The notes below the pieces were generated by a model. That model did not search any database, was not told the DNA's origin, and saw nothing but the letters and a program-made list of their open reading frames with translations. 64,000 nucleotides of DNA from HGM04593 sp045634305. GTDB taxonomy: Bacteria > Bacteroidota > Bacteroidia > Bacteroidales > Bacteroidaceae. A program made the translations under genes and the position numbers. Location of the stretch: assembly GCA_045634305.1 (NCBI GenBank), contig JAZQZZ010000025.1, positions 18,220-82,219 of the forward strand, read 5' to 3'. Positions 26,048 through 35,202 of the stretch are shown here, in pieces. The stretch's first letter is position 1. Each line of letters starts with the position of its first letter.

Positions 26048-27601
26048 TCAATCGAATGAACCTACACTACGGAACATACGTCTCCAACGCACCTTGCCAT
26101 CGAACCAACCACAGTCCTTGTCGAGCGAAAGCCATACAAACAACGCCCTACCCACAATATGATCTTCGGGCACAAATCCCCAACAACGTGAGTCGGCACT
26201 ATTGTGACGGTTGTCGCCCATCATCCAGTAATAATCCATCCCGAATGTATAACTGTCGCGTTCAACACCGTTGATGTAAATCTTGCCATCTTTCACCTCC
26301 AGGGTATTTCCTTCATAGGCGACAATGGGGCGCTCATATATGGCAATATTGTCAAGGGTGAGTTCTACACTCTCGCCACGCTTCGGAATCCATACCGGGC
26401 CGTAATTATCAACGGTCCAACCTTTGTTCCCGTTCAACGGATAGATGCCGAATGTTGAGTTCTGGTCGGCAATTGATATGCTCTTGCACAGGCGCCCGTC
26501 GGCCTTGATGCTCCTGCTCACCTCGTCGGTCAACGGAATCTGCCCAATCAGCACTCTCCTGCCCGCACTGCGCAAAGTGTCGACCAAGCCACGTGACAAG
26601 CCAAACGCCTGACGCACCTCCTCGGTTATGTATTGCGGATGCACTGCCTGCAAAGCCTGAAGATCTTCTTTGCTTATCTCCCACTTGCGGCGCTGCTCCT
26701 CGCTAAGCGCACGTGTCAGGACAACATTATAGTTATGTTGCACATTCTGTTGCTTTGTCAACTTCTCGCCATTGATAAAGACAACCTTGTCCTTTATCTC
26801 AAGCACTTCGCCGGGCAATCCTATACAACGCTTCACATAGTTCTCGCGACGGTCAACAGGACGATGGAGCAGTTCCCCGAATTCCCGTGGGTGCGATTCA
26901 ATATATTTGAGACCATCGTCGTATATCTTCTCATAAAGCGGATAGGCCAATGCAGCCGGCAATGTATCAACACCTTGCATCTGTGGGTTAAGTTCCATAC
27001 CATAGGCATAACTCATGGCATGCACATCAATTACAGCCGGATTGGTTGTTGCGACGTCGCCCGCAGGATAATTGAACACGACGATATCACCGCGCTCAAT
27101 AGGCTCAATGCCAGCCACGCGCTCATAATCCCACTGCACGGCATCGATATAACTCTTGCCACCGATTATAGGCATCGTATGCTGCGTAAGAGGCATGCTC
27201 AGCGGTGTCTGTGGCTTGCGAGGACCATAATTCAACTTGCTCACAAAAAGGTAGTCACCCACCACAAGAGTTTTTTCGAGCGATGAGGTGGGTATCACAT
27301 AGTTCTGGAAAAAATAGATGTGGACAAAGTACACGGCCACCAAGGCAAAGACAATCGAATCCACCCAGCTCATCACGTTGCGGGCAGTCTTGTTTTCCCA
27401 TTTCTTCCACCATTTCCAAGGGATAAAATGAGTTGTGTAATTGTCAACAATGAACGGAATCACCAATACGCCCCACCAACTTTTCACCCAAATGAGAAAA
27501 GCGATATAAAGTGCAAGATACACACACATTTTAACGAGTGCCTTGCGGTCCGTATCAATGATGAAATCCTTGTTTCCTATCTTGAATCTGCGTTCTGCCA
27601 T
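26048..27601 (-). CDS. lepB: Signal peptidase I
   Basis: 517 residues, longer than the E. coli enzyme, as usual in Bacteroidota. Membrane-bound protease cleaving signal peptides. Two membrane segments occur at about 23-52 and 80-100. The serine nucleophile is S107 in IPTSSLEKTL, the general-base lysine is K257 in NYVKRCIGLPGE, and box E reads GDNRHNSADSR near 453. Insertions between the conserved boxes (about 130-240 and 275-400) explain the length. The gene is 10 nt from dapB. Confidence 0.95.
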   Translation of the reverse strand: MAERRFKIGNKDFIIDTDRKALVKMCVYLALYIAFLIWVKSWWGVLVIPFIVDNYTTHFIPWKWWKKWENKTARNVMSWVDSIVFALVAVYFVHIYFFQNYVIPTSSLEKTLVVGDYLFVSKLNYGPRKPQTPLSMPLTQHTMPIIGGKSYIDAVQWDYERVAGIEPIERGDIVVFNYPAGDVATTNPAVIDVHAMSYAYGMELNPQMQGVDTLPAALAYPLYEKIYDDGLKYIESHPREFGELLHRPVDRRENYVKRCIGLPGEVLEIKDKVVFINGEKLTKQQNVQHNYNVVLTRALSEEQRRKWEISKEDLQALQAVHPQYITEEVRQAFGLSRGLVDTLRSAGRRVLIGQIPLTDEVSRSIKADGRLCKSISIADQNSTFGIYPLNGNKGWTVDNYGPVWIPKRGESVELTLDNIAIYERPIVAYEGNTLEVKDGKIYINGVERDSYTFGMDYYWMMGDNRHNSADSRCWGFVPEDHIVGRALFVWLSLDKDCGWFDGKVRWRRMFRSVGSFD

Positions 27602-27611
27602 TACTTTCTTT

Positions 27612-28367
27612 TTAGAAATCCAACAAATCCTTCATGCCAAGCAGACCACAATGTCCGGCAGTATACTCCGCTGCAATAACCGCACCCAACGCAAAGCCGT
27701 TGCGGTTGTGTGCGTCGTGAGTAATGGTAATGGTATCTTCGTCAGAGCCGTAGGTGATGGTGTGGATTCCAGGCACCTCATCGCGGCGTATTGCGTCAAT
27801 CTTAATCTCCGTAGGTTTGGGAACGGCGCCCTTGGTTACTGTGCCGTCGGGGTTGGTGAGGTCACCCATCACCCAACCGAACTTATGACCGATATTCTCG
27901 AGAATACCCTCGGCAAGTGTTATCGCAGTGCCGCTGGGAGCATCCAATTTATGAATGTGATGGGTCTCTTCCAACCCTACTTTGTAGTTGTCGAAGTTGC
28001 TCATTATCCGGGCAAGATAACGGTTCACAGCCGCGAAGATTGCAACACCAAGGCTGAAATTGCTTGACCAGAACAGTGTTTTGCCATCTTTCTCACATTT
28101 CTCGCGCATCTCTGCCTCGTGCTGCTGGTACCAACCAGTACTGCCACTCACAACCTTTACGCCGGCATTCATAGCTTCAATACAATTGTCATAAGCAACG
28201 TGCGGAGCTGTAAACTCAATTGCAACATCTGCGCTTGCAAAAGCCTCGCCTTTGATATCATCGTGATTCTCGACATCAATTATAGAGACAATTTCGTGTC
28301 CCCTTTCAAGGGCAATTCTCTCTATTGTCTTGCCCATCTTTCCATATCCGATAAGTGCTATTTTCAT
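27612..28367 (-). CDS. dapB: 4-hydroxy-tetrahydrodipicolinate reductase
   Basis: 251 residues from the ATG at 28367, which begins directly with the NAD(P)-binding strand MKIALIGYGKMGKTI; the upstream in-frame ATG would add 14 residues before the Rossmann strand. Catalyses the second committed step of the lysine/diaminopimelate pathway, supplying peptidoglycan. EFTAPHVAYDN and the active-site string HHIHKLDAPSGTA are intact. First gene of the run dapB-lepB-WbqC. Confidence 0.95.
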   Translation of the reverse strand: MKIALIGYGKMGKTIERIALERGHEIVSIIDVENHDDIKGEAFASADVAIEFTAPHVAYDNCIEAMNAGVKVVSGSTGWYQQHEAEMREKCEKDGKTLFWSSNFSLGVAIFAAVNRYLARIMSNFDNYKVGLEETHHIHKLDAPSGTAITLAEGILENIGHKFGWVMGDLTNPDGTVTKGAVPKPTEIKIDAIRRDEVPGIHTITYGSDEDTITITHDAHNRNGFALGAVIAAEYTAGHCGLLGMKDLLDF

Positions 28368-28438
28368 TTTATTCAAATTTATTGTCGCGAAGATAATCAA
28401 AATTTTCACTTAAATATATCAATTTAATTATAAATAAC

Positions 28439-28466
28439 AAAAGAGCGGCTCGGAAGCCACTCTTTT
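28439..28466 (-). terminator. Terminator of the acyltransferase gene
   Basis: AAAAGAGcGGCT / AGCCaCTCTTTT, 11 pairs and one mismatch around a 4-nt loop, with T-runs on both strands. It ends the minus-strand acyltransferase transcript before dapB. Confidence 0.75.
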
Positions 28467-28471
28467 AACTC

Positions 28472-29647
28472 TCATTTCTTTTGCATTTTACGTGCAAGCC
28501 ACCTTCGCACCGGCTCATCATACAGTTTCAGACATACGAGTGCAAGCACAATACTTGAGACAACGACAAGCAAGGCCACAGCTATGCAATCCTGAAATGT
28601 GTAATATTTTTTCTCAATGAGCCAAGCGTAAAAAATATACATTATCGGGTAGTGGACAATATAAAGCGGATAGGACAAATTGCCAAGCACCCTGCTGATT
28701 CTTGATGTAAAGGAGCCACCCGCTCCGCCACAGGCTCCTAACCAGACAACAAATGGAAAAATAACCGCAATGCATACAACCTCATATAGACAATTGATGC
28801 TTATTCCCAAATTTTCAAAAGGTGTAATATATGGCACTGCAAACAGCACAACGAGTATTAGACAACATTTCCAGAATGCACCTTTCACCTCACGAGGCTT
28901 AAATGTGCGGGCAAGCAACATACCCACCGTAAATGGGAAAAGCATGCGAATCATACCACCCCAAAAGTTCACTCCATCGATAGTCCAACCGACACCCACC
29001 ATATCATATCCTGAAACATCACCCACAAAGAACAAAGCATGCAGACATCCTAAAACCACAGCCAGAATTGTAAGGATTTTTACAGATAGGCGACGTATCA
29101 CAAGTGCATAAAGGACATTGCCGACATACTCAAAGAAAAGCGACCATGCCGGACCATTCAGCGGAAACATCTCACCATTGCCACGCACCTCGTATGGCAC
29201 ACCGGGAACCGCGGGAATCATGAACATGGTAAGCAACATCGCAACCATCACCCAACCGGTAGAAGCTTTGGCGCCATCCCATTTTTCAAAACCCACAAAG
29301 GCAAATGCCAGCACTCCGATTATCGCACCCATCACAAGCATCGGGTGCAGACGCACAAGACGGCGCTTGAAGAACTGCCATGTGCTCATTTTTGTCCAAC
29401 GGTCATCATAGGCATAACTTATTACGAAACCTGAAAGAATAAAGAAGAAATCAACGGCAATGTGACCATGGTTGAGCGTGGATATCAATCCGCTGCCGGC
29501 ACCGTTTGTTGCCTCGGCAAATGCAAGTCCCTCGAAAATGTGATAGAAAAGTACAAGAATTGCGGCTACGCCACGCAAGCCATCGAGCAGTTCGTAATGT
29601 GGCTTTGCATCGGCAAAATCCACCGTTGGATTTGTGTTTTTTTGCAT
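28472..29647 (-). CDS. Acyltransferase 3 family membrane protein (OafA-like)
   Basis: 391 residues from the ATG at 29647 (MQKNTN...); an upstream in-frame ATG adds 27 residues that look non-coding. About ten membrane segments. The family signature LDGLRGVAAILVLFYHI near residues 22-38 contains the catalytic-site histidine. Members O-acetylate (or succinylate) lipopolysaccharide, capsule, peptidoglycan or small glycosides, using cytoplasmic acyl-CoA. The substrate cannot be told; no dedicated glycan operon is adjacent. A Crp/Fnr regulator is encoded just upstream in the same direction. Confidence 0.88.
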   Translation of the reverse strand: MQKNTNPTVDFADAKPHYELLDGLRGVAAILVLFYHIFEGLAFAEATNGAGSGLISTLNHGHIAVDFFFILSGFVISYAYDDRWTKMSTWQFFKRRLVRLHPMLVMGAIIGVLAFAFVGFEKWDGAKASTGWVMVAMLLTMFMIPAVPGVPYEVRGNGEMFPLNGPAWSLFFEYVGNVLYALVIRRLSVKILTILAVVLGCLHALFFVGDVSGYDMVGVGWTIDGVNFWGGMIRMLFPFTVGMLLARTFKPREVKGAFWKCCLILVVLFAVPYITPFENLGISINCLYEVVCIAVIFPFVVWLGACGGAGGSFTSRISRVLGNLSYPLYIVHYPIMYIFYAWLIEKKYYTFQDCIAVALLVVVSSIVLALVCLKLYDEPVRRWLARKMQKK

Positions 29648-29732
29648 TTTATTTTCTGTTTTTGTGCGTAATACATGTTTTGTGCAAAAATAGCACAGCT
29701 TTACTTTAAGAGATTTGCTTTGGAGCAAAAAA

Positions 29733-30302
29733 TCATCTTTTGCTTCTAATTCTGCTCAAGGTATATATGGTCACACCCAAAAATTCAGCTATATATTTGA
29801 GTTTCACCCTATTCAACAACCCCGGATAACGTTCAAGGAACCTTTCATACCGTTCTTGGGGCGACAACTGCAATCTCTCCACAAATATAAGGCTCAAAAG
29901 CATATTACACTCCTGATGAACAATCCTTCCCCAATTGGCAATGTCAATATATTTCTCATATAAAGCATTCAGGACATCAATTGGAATTTTATATATTACA
30001 CAATCCGTTACAGTTTCGATACTCTCAAGCGAAGGAGTATTATAGTAGAGAGAATGCATGCCGAATGTTATGTCACCTTCCATACTGAACCAAGTTGTAG
30101 TGTCCACGCCATCCTTGTGGAAAACAGAACGAGCAACCCCTTCCTCTACAAAATAGACATTACGGTCAATTCTGCCCGAATGTACAATTGTTGTATTTTT
30201 AGGGCAATGCATAACAGTCATTTCACTCAACATTGCATGCAGAGCCTCATCACAAACCGGATGAAAATGTTTTATTTTTGCTGTTATATTCTTCATTGTC
30301 AT
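29733..30302 (-). CDS. Crp/Fnr-family transcriptional regulator
   Basis: 189 residues. Cyclic-nucleotide-binding-like beta roll at about 20-115 (VHSGRIDRNVYFVEEG and DITFGMHS correspond to its conserved turns) followed by a short helix-turn-helix region with IAEFLGVTIYTLSRIRS at the end. No cysteine pattern for an FNR-type iron-sulfur cluster is seen. The DNA-binding domain is compact, as in the Bacteroidota group of small Crp-like proteins. Two ATGs (30302 and 30296) are possible. The adjacent acyltransferase is a plausible but unproven target. Confidence 0.85.
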   Translation of the reverse strand: MTMKNITAKIKHFHPVCDEALHAMLSEMTVMHCPKNTTIVHSGRIDRNVYFVEEGVARSVFHKDGVDTTTWFSMEGDITFGMHSLYYNTPSLESIETVTDCVIYKIPIDVLNALYEKYIDIANWGRIVHQECNMLLSLIFVERLQLSPQERYERFLERYPGLLNRVKLKYIAEFLGVTIYTLSRIRSKR

Positions 30303-30432
30303 AATGTTTCTAATGGCGAAGATAACACATTTTTCACATTACTCCAGTAAAACGCGCTCTCGTTTATGCACCAAAGCGAATATAATAGCACACTTTTCTC
30401 GCGCGCATGCCTGCTTTTTAAAATAAAATAAC

Positions 30433-30440
30433 TAATTTTG
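30433..30440 (+). promoter_or_regulatory. -7 box of metG
   Basis: TAATTTTG matches TAnnTTTG 64 nt before the metG ATG. The -33 position reads CCTG rather than TTTG, so the call rests on the -7 element only. Confidence 0.4.
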
Positions 30441-30503
30441 TCGTTTAGCGCGAGACACCAGTCTCCAACAATAGCAAAAAACAAAACTAAAAAAGAAAAA
30501 GAT

Positions 30504-32561
30504 ATGGAAAAGAAATTCAAAAGAACACTTGTGACATCGGCTCTGCCATACGCGAACGGCCCAGTCCACATCGGTCACCTTGCAGGTGTGTATGTTCCAG
30601 CCGACATCTACGTGCGTTATCTTCGCCTCAAGGGCGAGGATGTACTCTTCATCGGAGGTAGTGATGAGCATGGCGTACCCGTTACACAGCGTGCCCGCAA
30701 AGAGGGCATCACTCCGCAAGATGTTGTAGACCGCTACCACGGCATCATCAAAGAGAGCTTTGAGGGATTCGGCATTTCATTCGATGTATACAGCCGCACA
30801 ACATCAGATACTCATCACAAATTCGCATCGGAGTTCTTCCGCAAGCTATACGATGACGGCAAACTTGTGGAGCAGACCTCAAAGCAGTTCTACGATGTTA
30901 AGAACGAGAAGTTCCTTACCGACCGCGATGTCGTGGGCGAGTGCCCCTACTGCCACAAACAGGCTTATGGCAACCAGTGCGAGGAGGGTTGCGGCCGTGC
31001 ACTTGAGCCGACAGAGCTCATCAACCCCCGCTCAAAGGAGACAGGTGAAGCACCCATACTTAAAGAGACCAAGAACTGGTACCTGCCGCTCAACGAATAC
31101 CAGCAATGGTTGAAGGAGTGGATCCTGGAGAACCACAAGGAGTGGCGTCCAAACGTATACGGGCAGTGCAAGAGCTGGCTCGATATGGATCTGCAGCCAC
31201 GTGCCATGACACGTGACCTCGATTGGGGAATCCCCGTACCCGTGGAGGGTGCCGACGGCAAGGTACTCTATGTGTGGTTCGATGCCCCCATCGGCTACAT
31301 TAGCAACACAAAGGAACTTTGCGACAAGAACCCCGAAAAGCATGGTACATGGGAGCAGTGGTGGCAAAGCGAGGATACACGCCTTGTACACTTCATCGGC
31401 AAGGACAACATTGTATTCCACTGCATCATCTTCCCCGTGATGATGAAGGCTCATGGCAAGTATGTGATGCCCGACAACGTTCCAAGCAACGAGTTCCTCA
31501 ACCTTGAGGACGACAAGATCTCGACATCACGCAACTGGGCTGTATGGCTGAACGAATACCTCGTTGACTTCCCGCGCAAGCAGGATGTACTGCGCTACGG
31601 ACTCACAGCCAATGCACCTGAGACAAAGGACAACAACTTCACATGGAAGGATTTCCAGGCCCGCAACAACAATGAACTTGTCGCTGTATACGGAAACTTC
31701 GTCAACCGCGCCCTGGTACTCACAAAGAAATATTTCGACTGTAAAGTACCCGCATGTGCCGAACTCACAGACTACGACAAGGCAATTGTTGACGAATTTG
31801 TGAATGTGAAGGAGAGAGTGGAGAACCTGCTCGACCAGTACAAGTTCCGTGAGGCACAGAAAGAGGCAATGGAGCTTGCACGCATAGGTAACCGCTATCT
31901 GGCAGAAACAGAACCTTGGAAGCTGGCCAAGACCGACATGGGACGTGTTGCCACAATCCTGAACCTCTCATTGCAGCTTGTTGCAAACCTCTCTATCGTA
32001 TTCGAACCATTCCTGCCATTCAGCAGCAAAAAACTGCGCGAAATGCTCAACATCGAGAACTTCGAGTGGACAAGCCTTGGCAGCACGACACTGCTTGGCG
32101 ATGGTCACGAACTCGGCGAGGTAGGCCTGCTCTTCGAGAAGATTGAGGACGACGTAATCCAGGCACAGCTCGACCGTTTGGAACGCATCAAGAAAGAGAA
32201 CGAGGCTGCCAACTACAAGGCCAATCCCATACGCCCCGAGTGCACATTCGACGACTTCATGAAGCTCGATATGCGTGTGGGTACAGTGCTTGAATGCACA
32301 AAGGTTCCCAAAGCCGACAAACTGTTGCAGTTCAAGATTGACGACGGCCTGGCGACACGCACAATCCTTTCGGGTGTGGCAAAACACTTCAACCCCGAGG
32401 AGCTCGTGGGCAAGCAGGTATGTTTCATAGCCAACCTGCCACCACGCACTATGCGCGGCATTGTGAGCGAGGGTATGATTCTTAGCGCTGAGGACAACGA
32501 AGGAAAGTTGTCACTGCTCACAGTTGCCCCTACTGCAAAACCCGGTAGCGAAATAAAGTGA
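30504..32561 (+). CDS. metG: Methionyl-tRNA synthetase
   Basis: 685 residues from the ATG at 30504 (MEKKFKRTLV), the only start downstream of the promoter. Class I synthetase charging both Met tRNAs. The HIGH motif is VHIGH at 21-25, zinc-binding cysteines sit in CPYCHKQ...CEEGC near 150-165, the KMSKS loop reads DKISTS near 337-342, and a C-terminal tRNA-binding OB domain (dimerisation type) starts near 578 (FDDFMKLDMRVG). All expected domains are present. Confidence 0.96.
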   Translation: MEKKFKRTLVTSALPYANGPVHIGHLAGVYVPADIYVRYLRLKGEDVLFIGGSDEHGVPVTQRARKEGITPQDVVDRYHGIIKESFEGFGISFDVYSRTTSDTHHKFASEFFRKLYDDGKLVEQTSKQFYDVKNEKFLTDRDVVGECPYCHKQAYGNQCEEGCGRALEPTELINPRSKETGEAPILKETKNWYLPLNEYQQWLKEWILENHKEWRPNVYGQCKSWLDMDLQPRAMTRDLDWGIPVPVEGADGKVLYVWFDAPIGYISNTKELCDKNPEKHGTWEQWWQSEDTRLVHFIGKDNIVFHCIIFPVMMKAHGKYVMPDNVPSNEFLNLEDDKISTSRNWAVWLNEYLVDFPRKQDVLRYGLTANAPETKDNNFTWKDFQARNNNELVAVYGNFVNRALVLTKKYFDCKVPACAELTDYDKAIVDEFVNVKERVENLLDQYKFREAQKEAMELARIGNRYLAETEPWKLAKTDMGRVATILNLSLQLVANLSIVFEPFLPFSSKKLREMLNIENFEWTSLGSTTLLGDGHELGEVGLLFEKIEDDVIQAQLDRLERIKKENEAANYKANPIRPECTFDDFMKLDMRVGTVLECTKVPKADKLLQFKIDDGLATRTILSGVAKHFNPEELVGKQVCFIANLPPRTMRGIVSEGMILSAEDNEGKLSLLTVAPTAKPGSEIK

Positions 32562-32569
32562 TATTAAAT

Positions 32570-32626
32570 CTGTCATTCTGAACGTAGCGAAGATTTTCAA
32601 CGACTTCGCTTCGTCCAGCATGACAG
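32570..32626. repeat. Intergenic palindromic repeat (REP-like)
   Basis: CTGTCAT (32570-32576) and ATGACAG (32620-32626) enclose GCGAAG / CTTCGC arms, forming an imperfect hairpin. The opening TGTCATTCTGA is nearly the same as TGTCATTCCGA at 58643, marking a dispersed family. Confidence 0.65.
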
Positions 32627-32645
32627 GTTCCCCAAAAGCAAAATA

Positions 32646-34103
32646 ATGACAAAGGACAGCAACACACACAATTTGAAAAATACCGTCGCAAAGGGAATGC
32701 TTTGGGGCGGCTTGAGCAATACAGTGTGCCAGTTGCTGAGCCTTCTCTTCGGCATATATCTGGCACGCATTCTCGGGCCCGAAGATTACGGGCCTATCGG
32801 AATGCTTGCCATTTTCACAGCCATCGCAGGTTCACTGCAGGACAGCGGCTTTGTGGCGGCAATAGCCAACCGCAAGACTGCAACACACGACGACTACAAC
32901 GCCGTATTCTGGTTCAACATCATCATTTCACTGCTGATGTATGCCGTACTCTACTTCTGCGCACCATTTATTGCCGATTTCTTCAACCAGCCAATCCTTG
33001 TAAACCTTTCAAGATACAATTTTCTCGGGTTCGTGGTTGCGGCATTCGGCATTGCACCATCGGCCTATCTGTTCAGAGAACTCAAGGTAAAGCAGAAGTC
33101 AATATCACTAATACTTGCCATATCGATATCCGGAATAACCGGCATTGTTCTTGCACTGAACGGCTACTCTTATTGGGGAATAGCGACACAAGGTATTGTA
33201 TATGTATTTGTCAGAGGTGCCGTATGCTGGTACTTCACGCCATGGCGCCCTAGTTTCAGGATAAACCTCTCACCACTGAAGTATCTTTTTGCATTCAGCT
33301 ACCGACTGCTCATAACCAACATATTCCAACGCTTCAACTGGAATATATTCTCGTTCATCCTTGGCAAATTTTATCCACGCGACGTGGGCAATTATGTCAA
33401 ATCGGCCGAGTGGTTCAACATGGGCGGCGAAGTTGTAAACGGCATGGTCAACGCCGTTGCACAGCCGGCACTGGCAAAGGTGGTAGATGACAGTGAACGC
33501 CAGCTTCGCGTGTTCCGCAAAATGTTGCGCTTTGCCGCATTCGTCGCATTCCCGCTGATGCTTGGCCTTTCATTGGTGTCAAAGGAGCTGATAATTGTAG
33601 TCATCACTGAAAAATGGATTGAAAGTGCACATATGCTGCAACTTCTGGCCATTTGGGGAGCCTTCATGCCCTTGCAGTCAATGTTCACCAACCTGCTTGT
33701 CAGCCGTGGTAAAGCCGGGATTTTCATGTGGTGCACCATAATTCAGGGGTTGCTCACACTGGCATTGCTGCTCCTGCTACACCCTTATGGAATAAGAAAC
33801 ATGATAATTGCTTACTGCATTTTCAATGCCCTATGGCTGTTTGTGTGGCACCATTTTGCACAAAAAGAGATAAAGTTGAATATAAGGATGTTCCTCACAG
33901 ACACCTTGCCATATCTGTTGATGGCTACAGGTGTTATGGTTGCAACCCACTATTTGACACTCACCATAAACAACATGTGCATATTACTCGTTGCAAGAAT
34001 TGCCATTGCAGCACTGCTGTACATTGGAATTGCATGGATTGTACGCAGTAAGGAACTTAATGAAATAACGCGTTTCCTGTTCAAACGAAAAGCCGACAAG
34101 TGA
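32646..34103 (+). CDS. Polysaccharide flippase (Wzx/MOP family)
   Basis: 485 residues, about 12-14 membrane segments, matching the WzxC-like branch of the MOP exporter superfamily by its start (KGMLWGGLSNTVCQLLSLLFGIYLAR read in pieces) and the LARILGPEDYGPIGM segment near 38-52. Such proteins flip undecaprenyl-linked repeat units across the inner membrane. It leads the run of flippase, two GT4-type transferases, a YfhO protein and a GT2 transferase, but no polymerase (Wzy) or initiating transferase is present, so the pathway must draw on genes elsewhere. Confidence 0.88.
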   Translation: MTKDSNTHNLKNTVAKGMLWGGLSNTVCQLLSLLFGIYLARILGPEDYGPIGMLAIFTAIAGSLQDSGFVAAIANRKTATHDDYNAVFWFNIIISLLMYAVLYFCAPFIADFFNQPILVNLSRYNFLGFVVAAFGIAPSAYLFRELKVKQKSISLILAISISGITGIVLALNGYSYWGIATQGIVYVFVRGAVCWYFTPWRPSFRINLSPLKYLFAFSYRLLITNIFQRFNWNIFSFILGKFYPRDVGNYVKSAEWFNMGGEVVNGMVNAVAQPALAKVVDDSERQLRVFRKMLRFAAFVAFPLMLGLSLVSKELIIVVITEKWIESAHMLQLLAIWGAFMPLQSMFTNLLVSRGKAGIFMWCTIIQGLLTLALLLLLHPYGIRNMIIAYCIFNALWLFVWHHFAQKEIKLNIRMFLTDTLPYLLMATGVMVATHYLTLTINNMCILLVARIAIAALLYIGIAWIVRSKELNEITRFLFKRKADK

Positions 34104-34104
34104 C

Positions 34105-35193
34105 ATGAAAAAGATTCTATATGACAACCAAATGTTCACTTTCCAACGTTTTGGAGGTGTAACAAGATACTTTGCCGACCTCATATACAACCTGCCGGCA
34201 AAAGATTTTGTTGCAGATATTCCAATGAAATACTGCGAGAACCACTATGTCACAAAGACCTACGGACACAAGTACGAGACCATCGGTTTCCCCAAAAACT
34301 ACCGAATAAAACGCAGGATATACTCGTTTTTCAACAACAATATATCAAAAGAAGCCATCAGGCACGGCGACTATGACATTTTCCACCCCACATATTACGA
34401 CCCTTATTTCCTGAAAGCCGTAAAAGAGCGCCGGAAACCATTGGTGTTGACAATACACGACATGACATTCGAACGTTACCCGCAGAACGTTCTCATATAC
34501 GACCGTACCATCCAACACAAGAAATGCCTCATCGCAGAGGCCGACCACATCATTGCAGTAAGCGAGAACACAAAGCGCGACATTGTAGAGATATTGGGTA
34601 CCGACCCTGCGAAAATCAGCGTCGTACACCACGGATACAAACCTATAGCCGAAGTTGCGCCGCAACTTTTTGACCGCTATGTGCTTTACGTTGGGGAGCG
34701 CAAGGGATACAAGAACTTCCTGCCATGGCTTGAGGCTATACGCCCGATTATCACCCTTGACCCACAACTCAAAATAGTATGCACAGGTTCTCCTTTTACA
34801 AAAGCCGAACTGGCACAATTCGCTCAATGGGGCATTGGCGACAGACTCATGCACATATCGGCCAATGATGCACAGATGGCATCACTCTACCGCCATGCAC
34901 TCTGTTTTGTATTTCCATCGCACTACGAAGGATTCGGCATACCCATTCTTGAAGCGTTCCACAACAACTGCCCGGTGTGCCTGAGCAACGCAAGTTGTTT
35001 CCCCGAGGTCGCAGGCGATGCCGCGTTCTATTTCAACCCCGGCGATGCACACTCCATGCACGATACCTTGAAAGAGATACTTGCAAGCGAAACCTTGCGC
35101 AAGGAACTACGACAGATTGGAGCACAGCGCTGCAAGGAGTTTTCACTTGAACGCATGGTTGAAGAGACCTGCAATGTTTACCGCAAATTATAG
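34105..35193 (+). CDS. GT4-type glycosyltransferase
   Basis: 362 residues, GT-B fold, family 4-like. The donor-binding half shows HYEGFGIPILEAFHNNCPV near 273-291, the EX7E-type nucleotide-sugar motif of this family. The N-terminal acceptor half includes DIFHPTYYDPYF and VLTIHDMTFER. It is a cytoplasmic retaining transferase; donor and acceptor unknown. Starts 1 nt after the flippase stop, so it is co-transcribed and probably acts on the same glycan. Confidence 0.9.
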   Translation: MKKILYDNQMFTFQRFGGVTRYFADLIYNLPAKDFVADIPMKYCENHYVTKTYGHKYETIGFPKNYRIKRRIYSFFNNNISKEAIRHGDYDIFHPTYYDPYFLKAVKERRKPLVLTIHDMTFERYPQNVLIYDRTIQHKKCLIAEADHIIAVSENTKRDIVEILGTDPAKISVVHHGYKPIAEVAPQLFDRYVLYVGERKGYKNFLPWLEAIRPIITLDPQLKIVCTGSPFTKAELAQFAQWGIGDRLMHISANDAQMASLYRHALCFVFPSHYEGFGIPILEAFHNNCPVCLSNASCFPEVAGDAAFYFNPGDAHSMHDTLKEILASETLRKELRQIGAQRCKEFSLERMVEETCNVYRKL

Positions 35194-35202
35194 TCCCGGC
35201 CT

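Noticed and set aside
28390..28400. dapB promoter with TATCTTCG as -7 box
   Set aside because: One mismatch at -7 and no TTG or TTTG at the required distance, so it is not listed as a feature.
28368..28438. Lysine riboswitch before dapB
   Set aside because: The AT-rich gap of about 70 nt is too short and shows no lysine-aptamer motifs.
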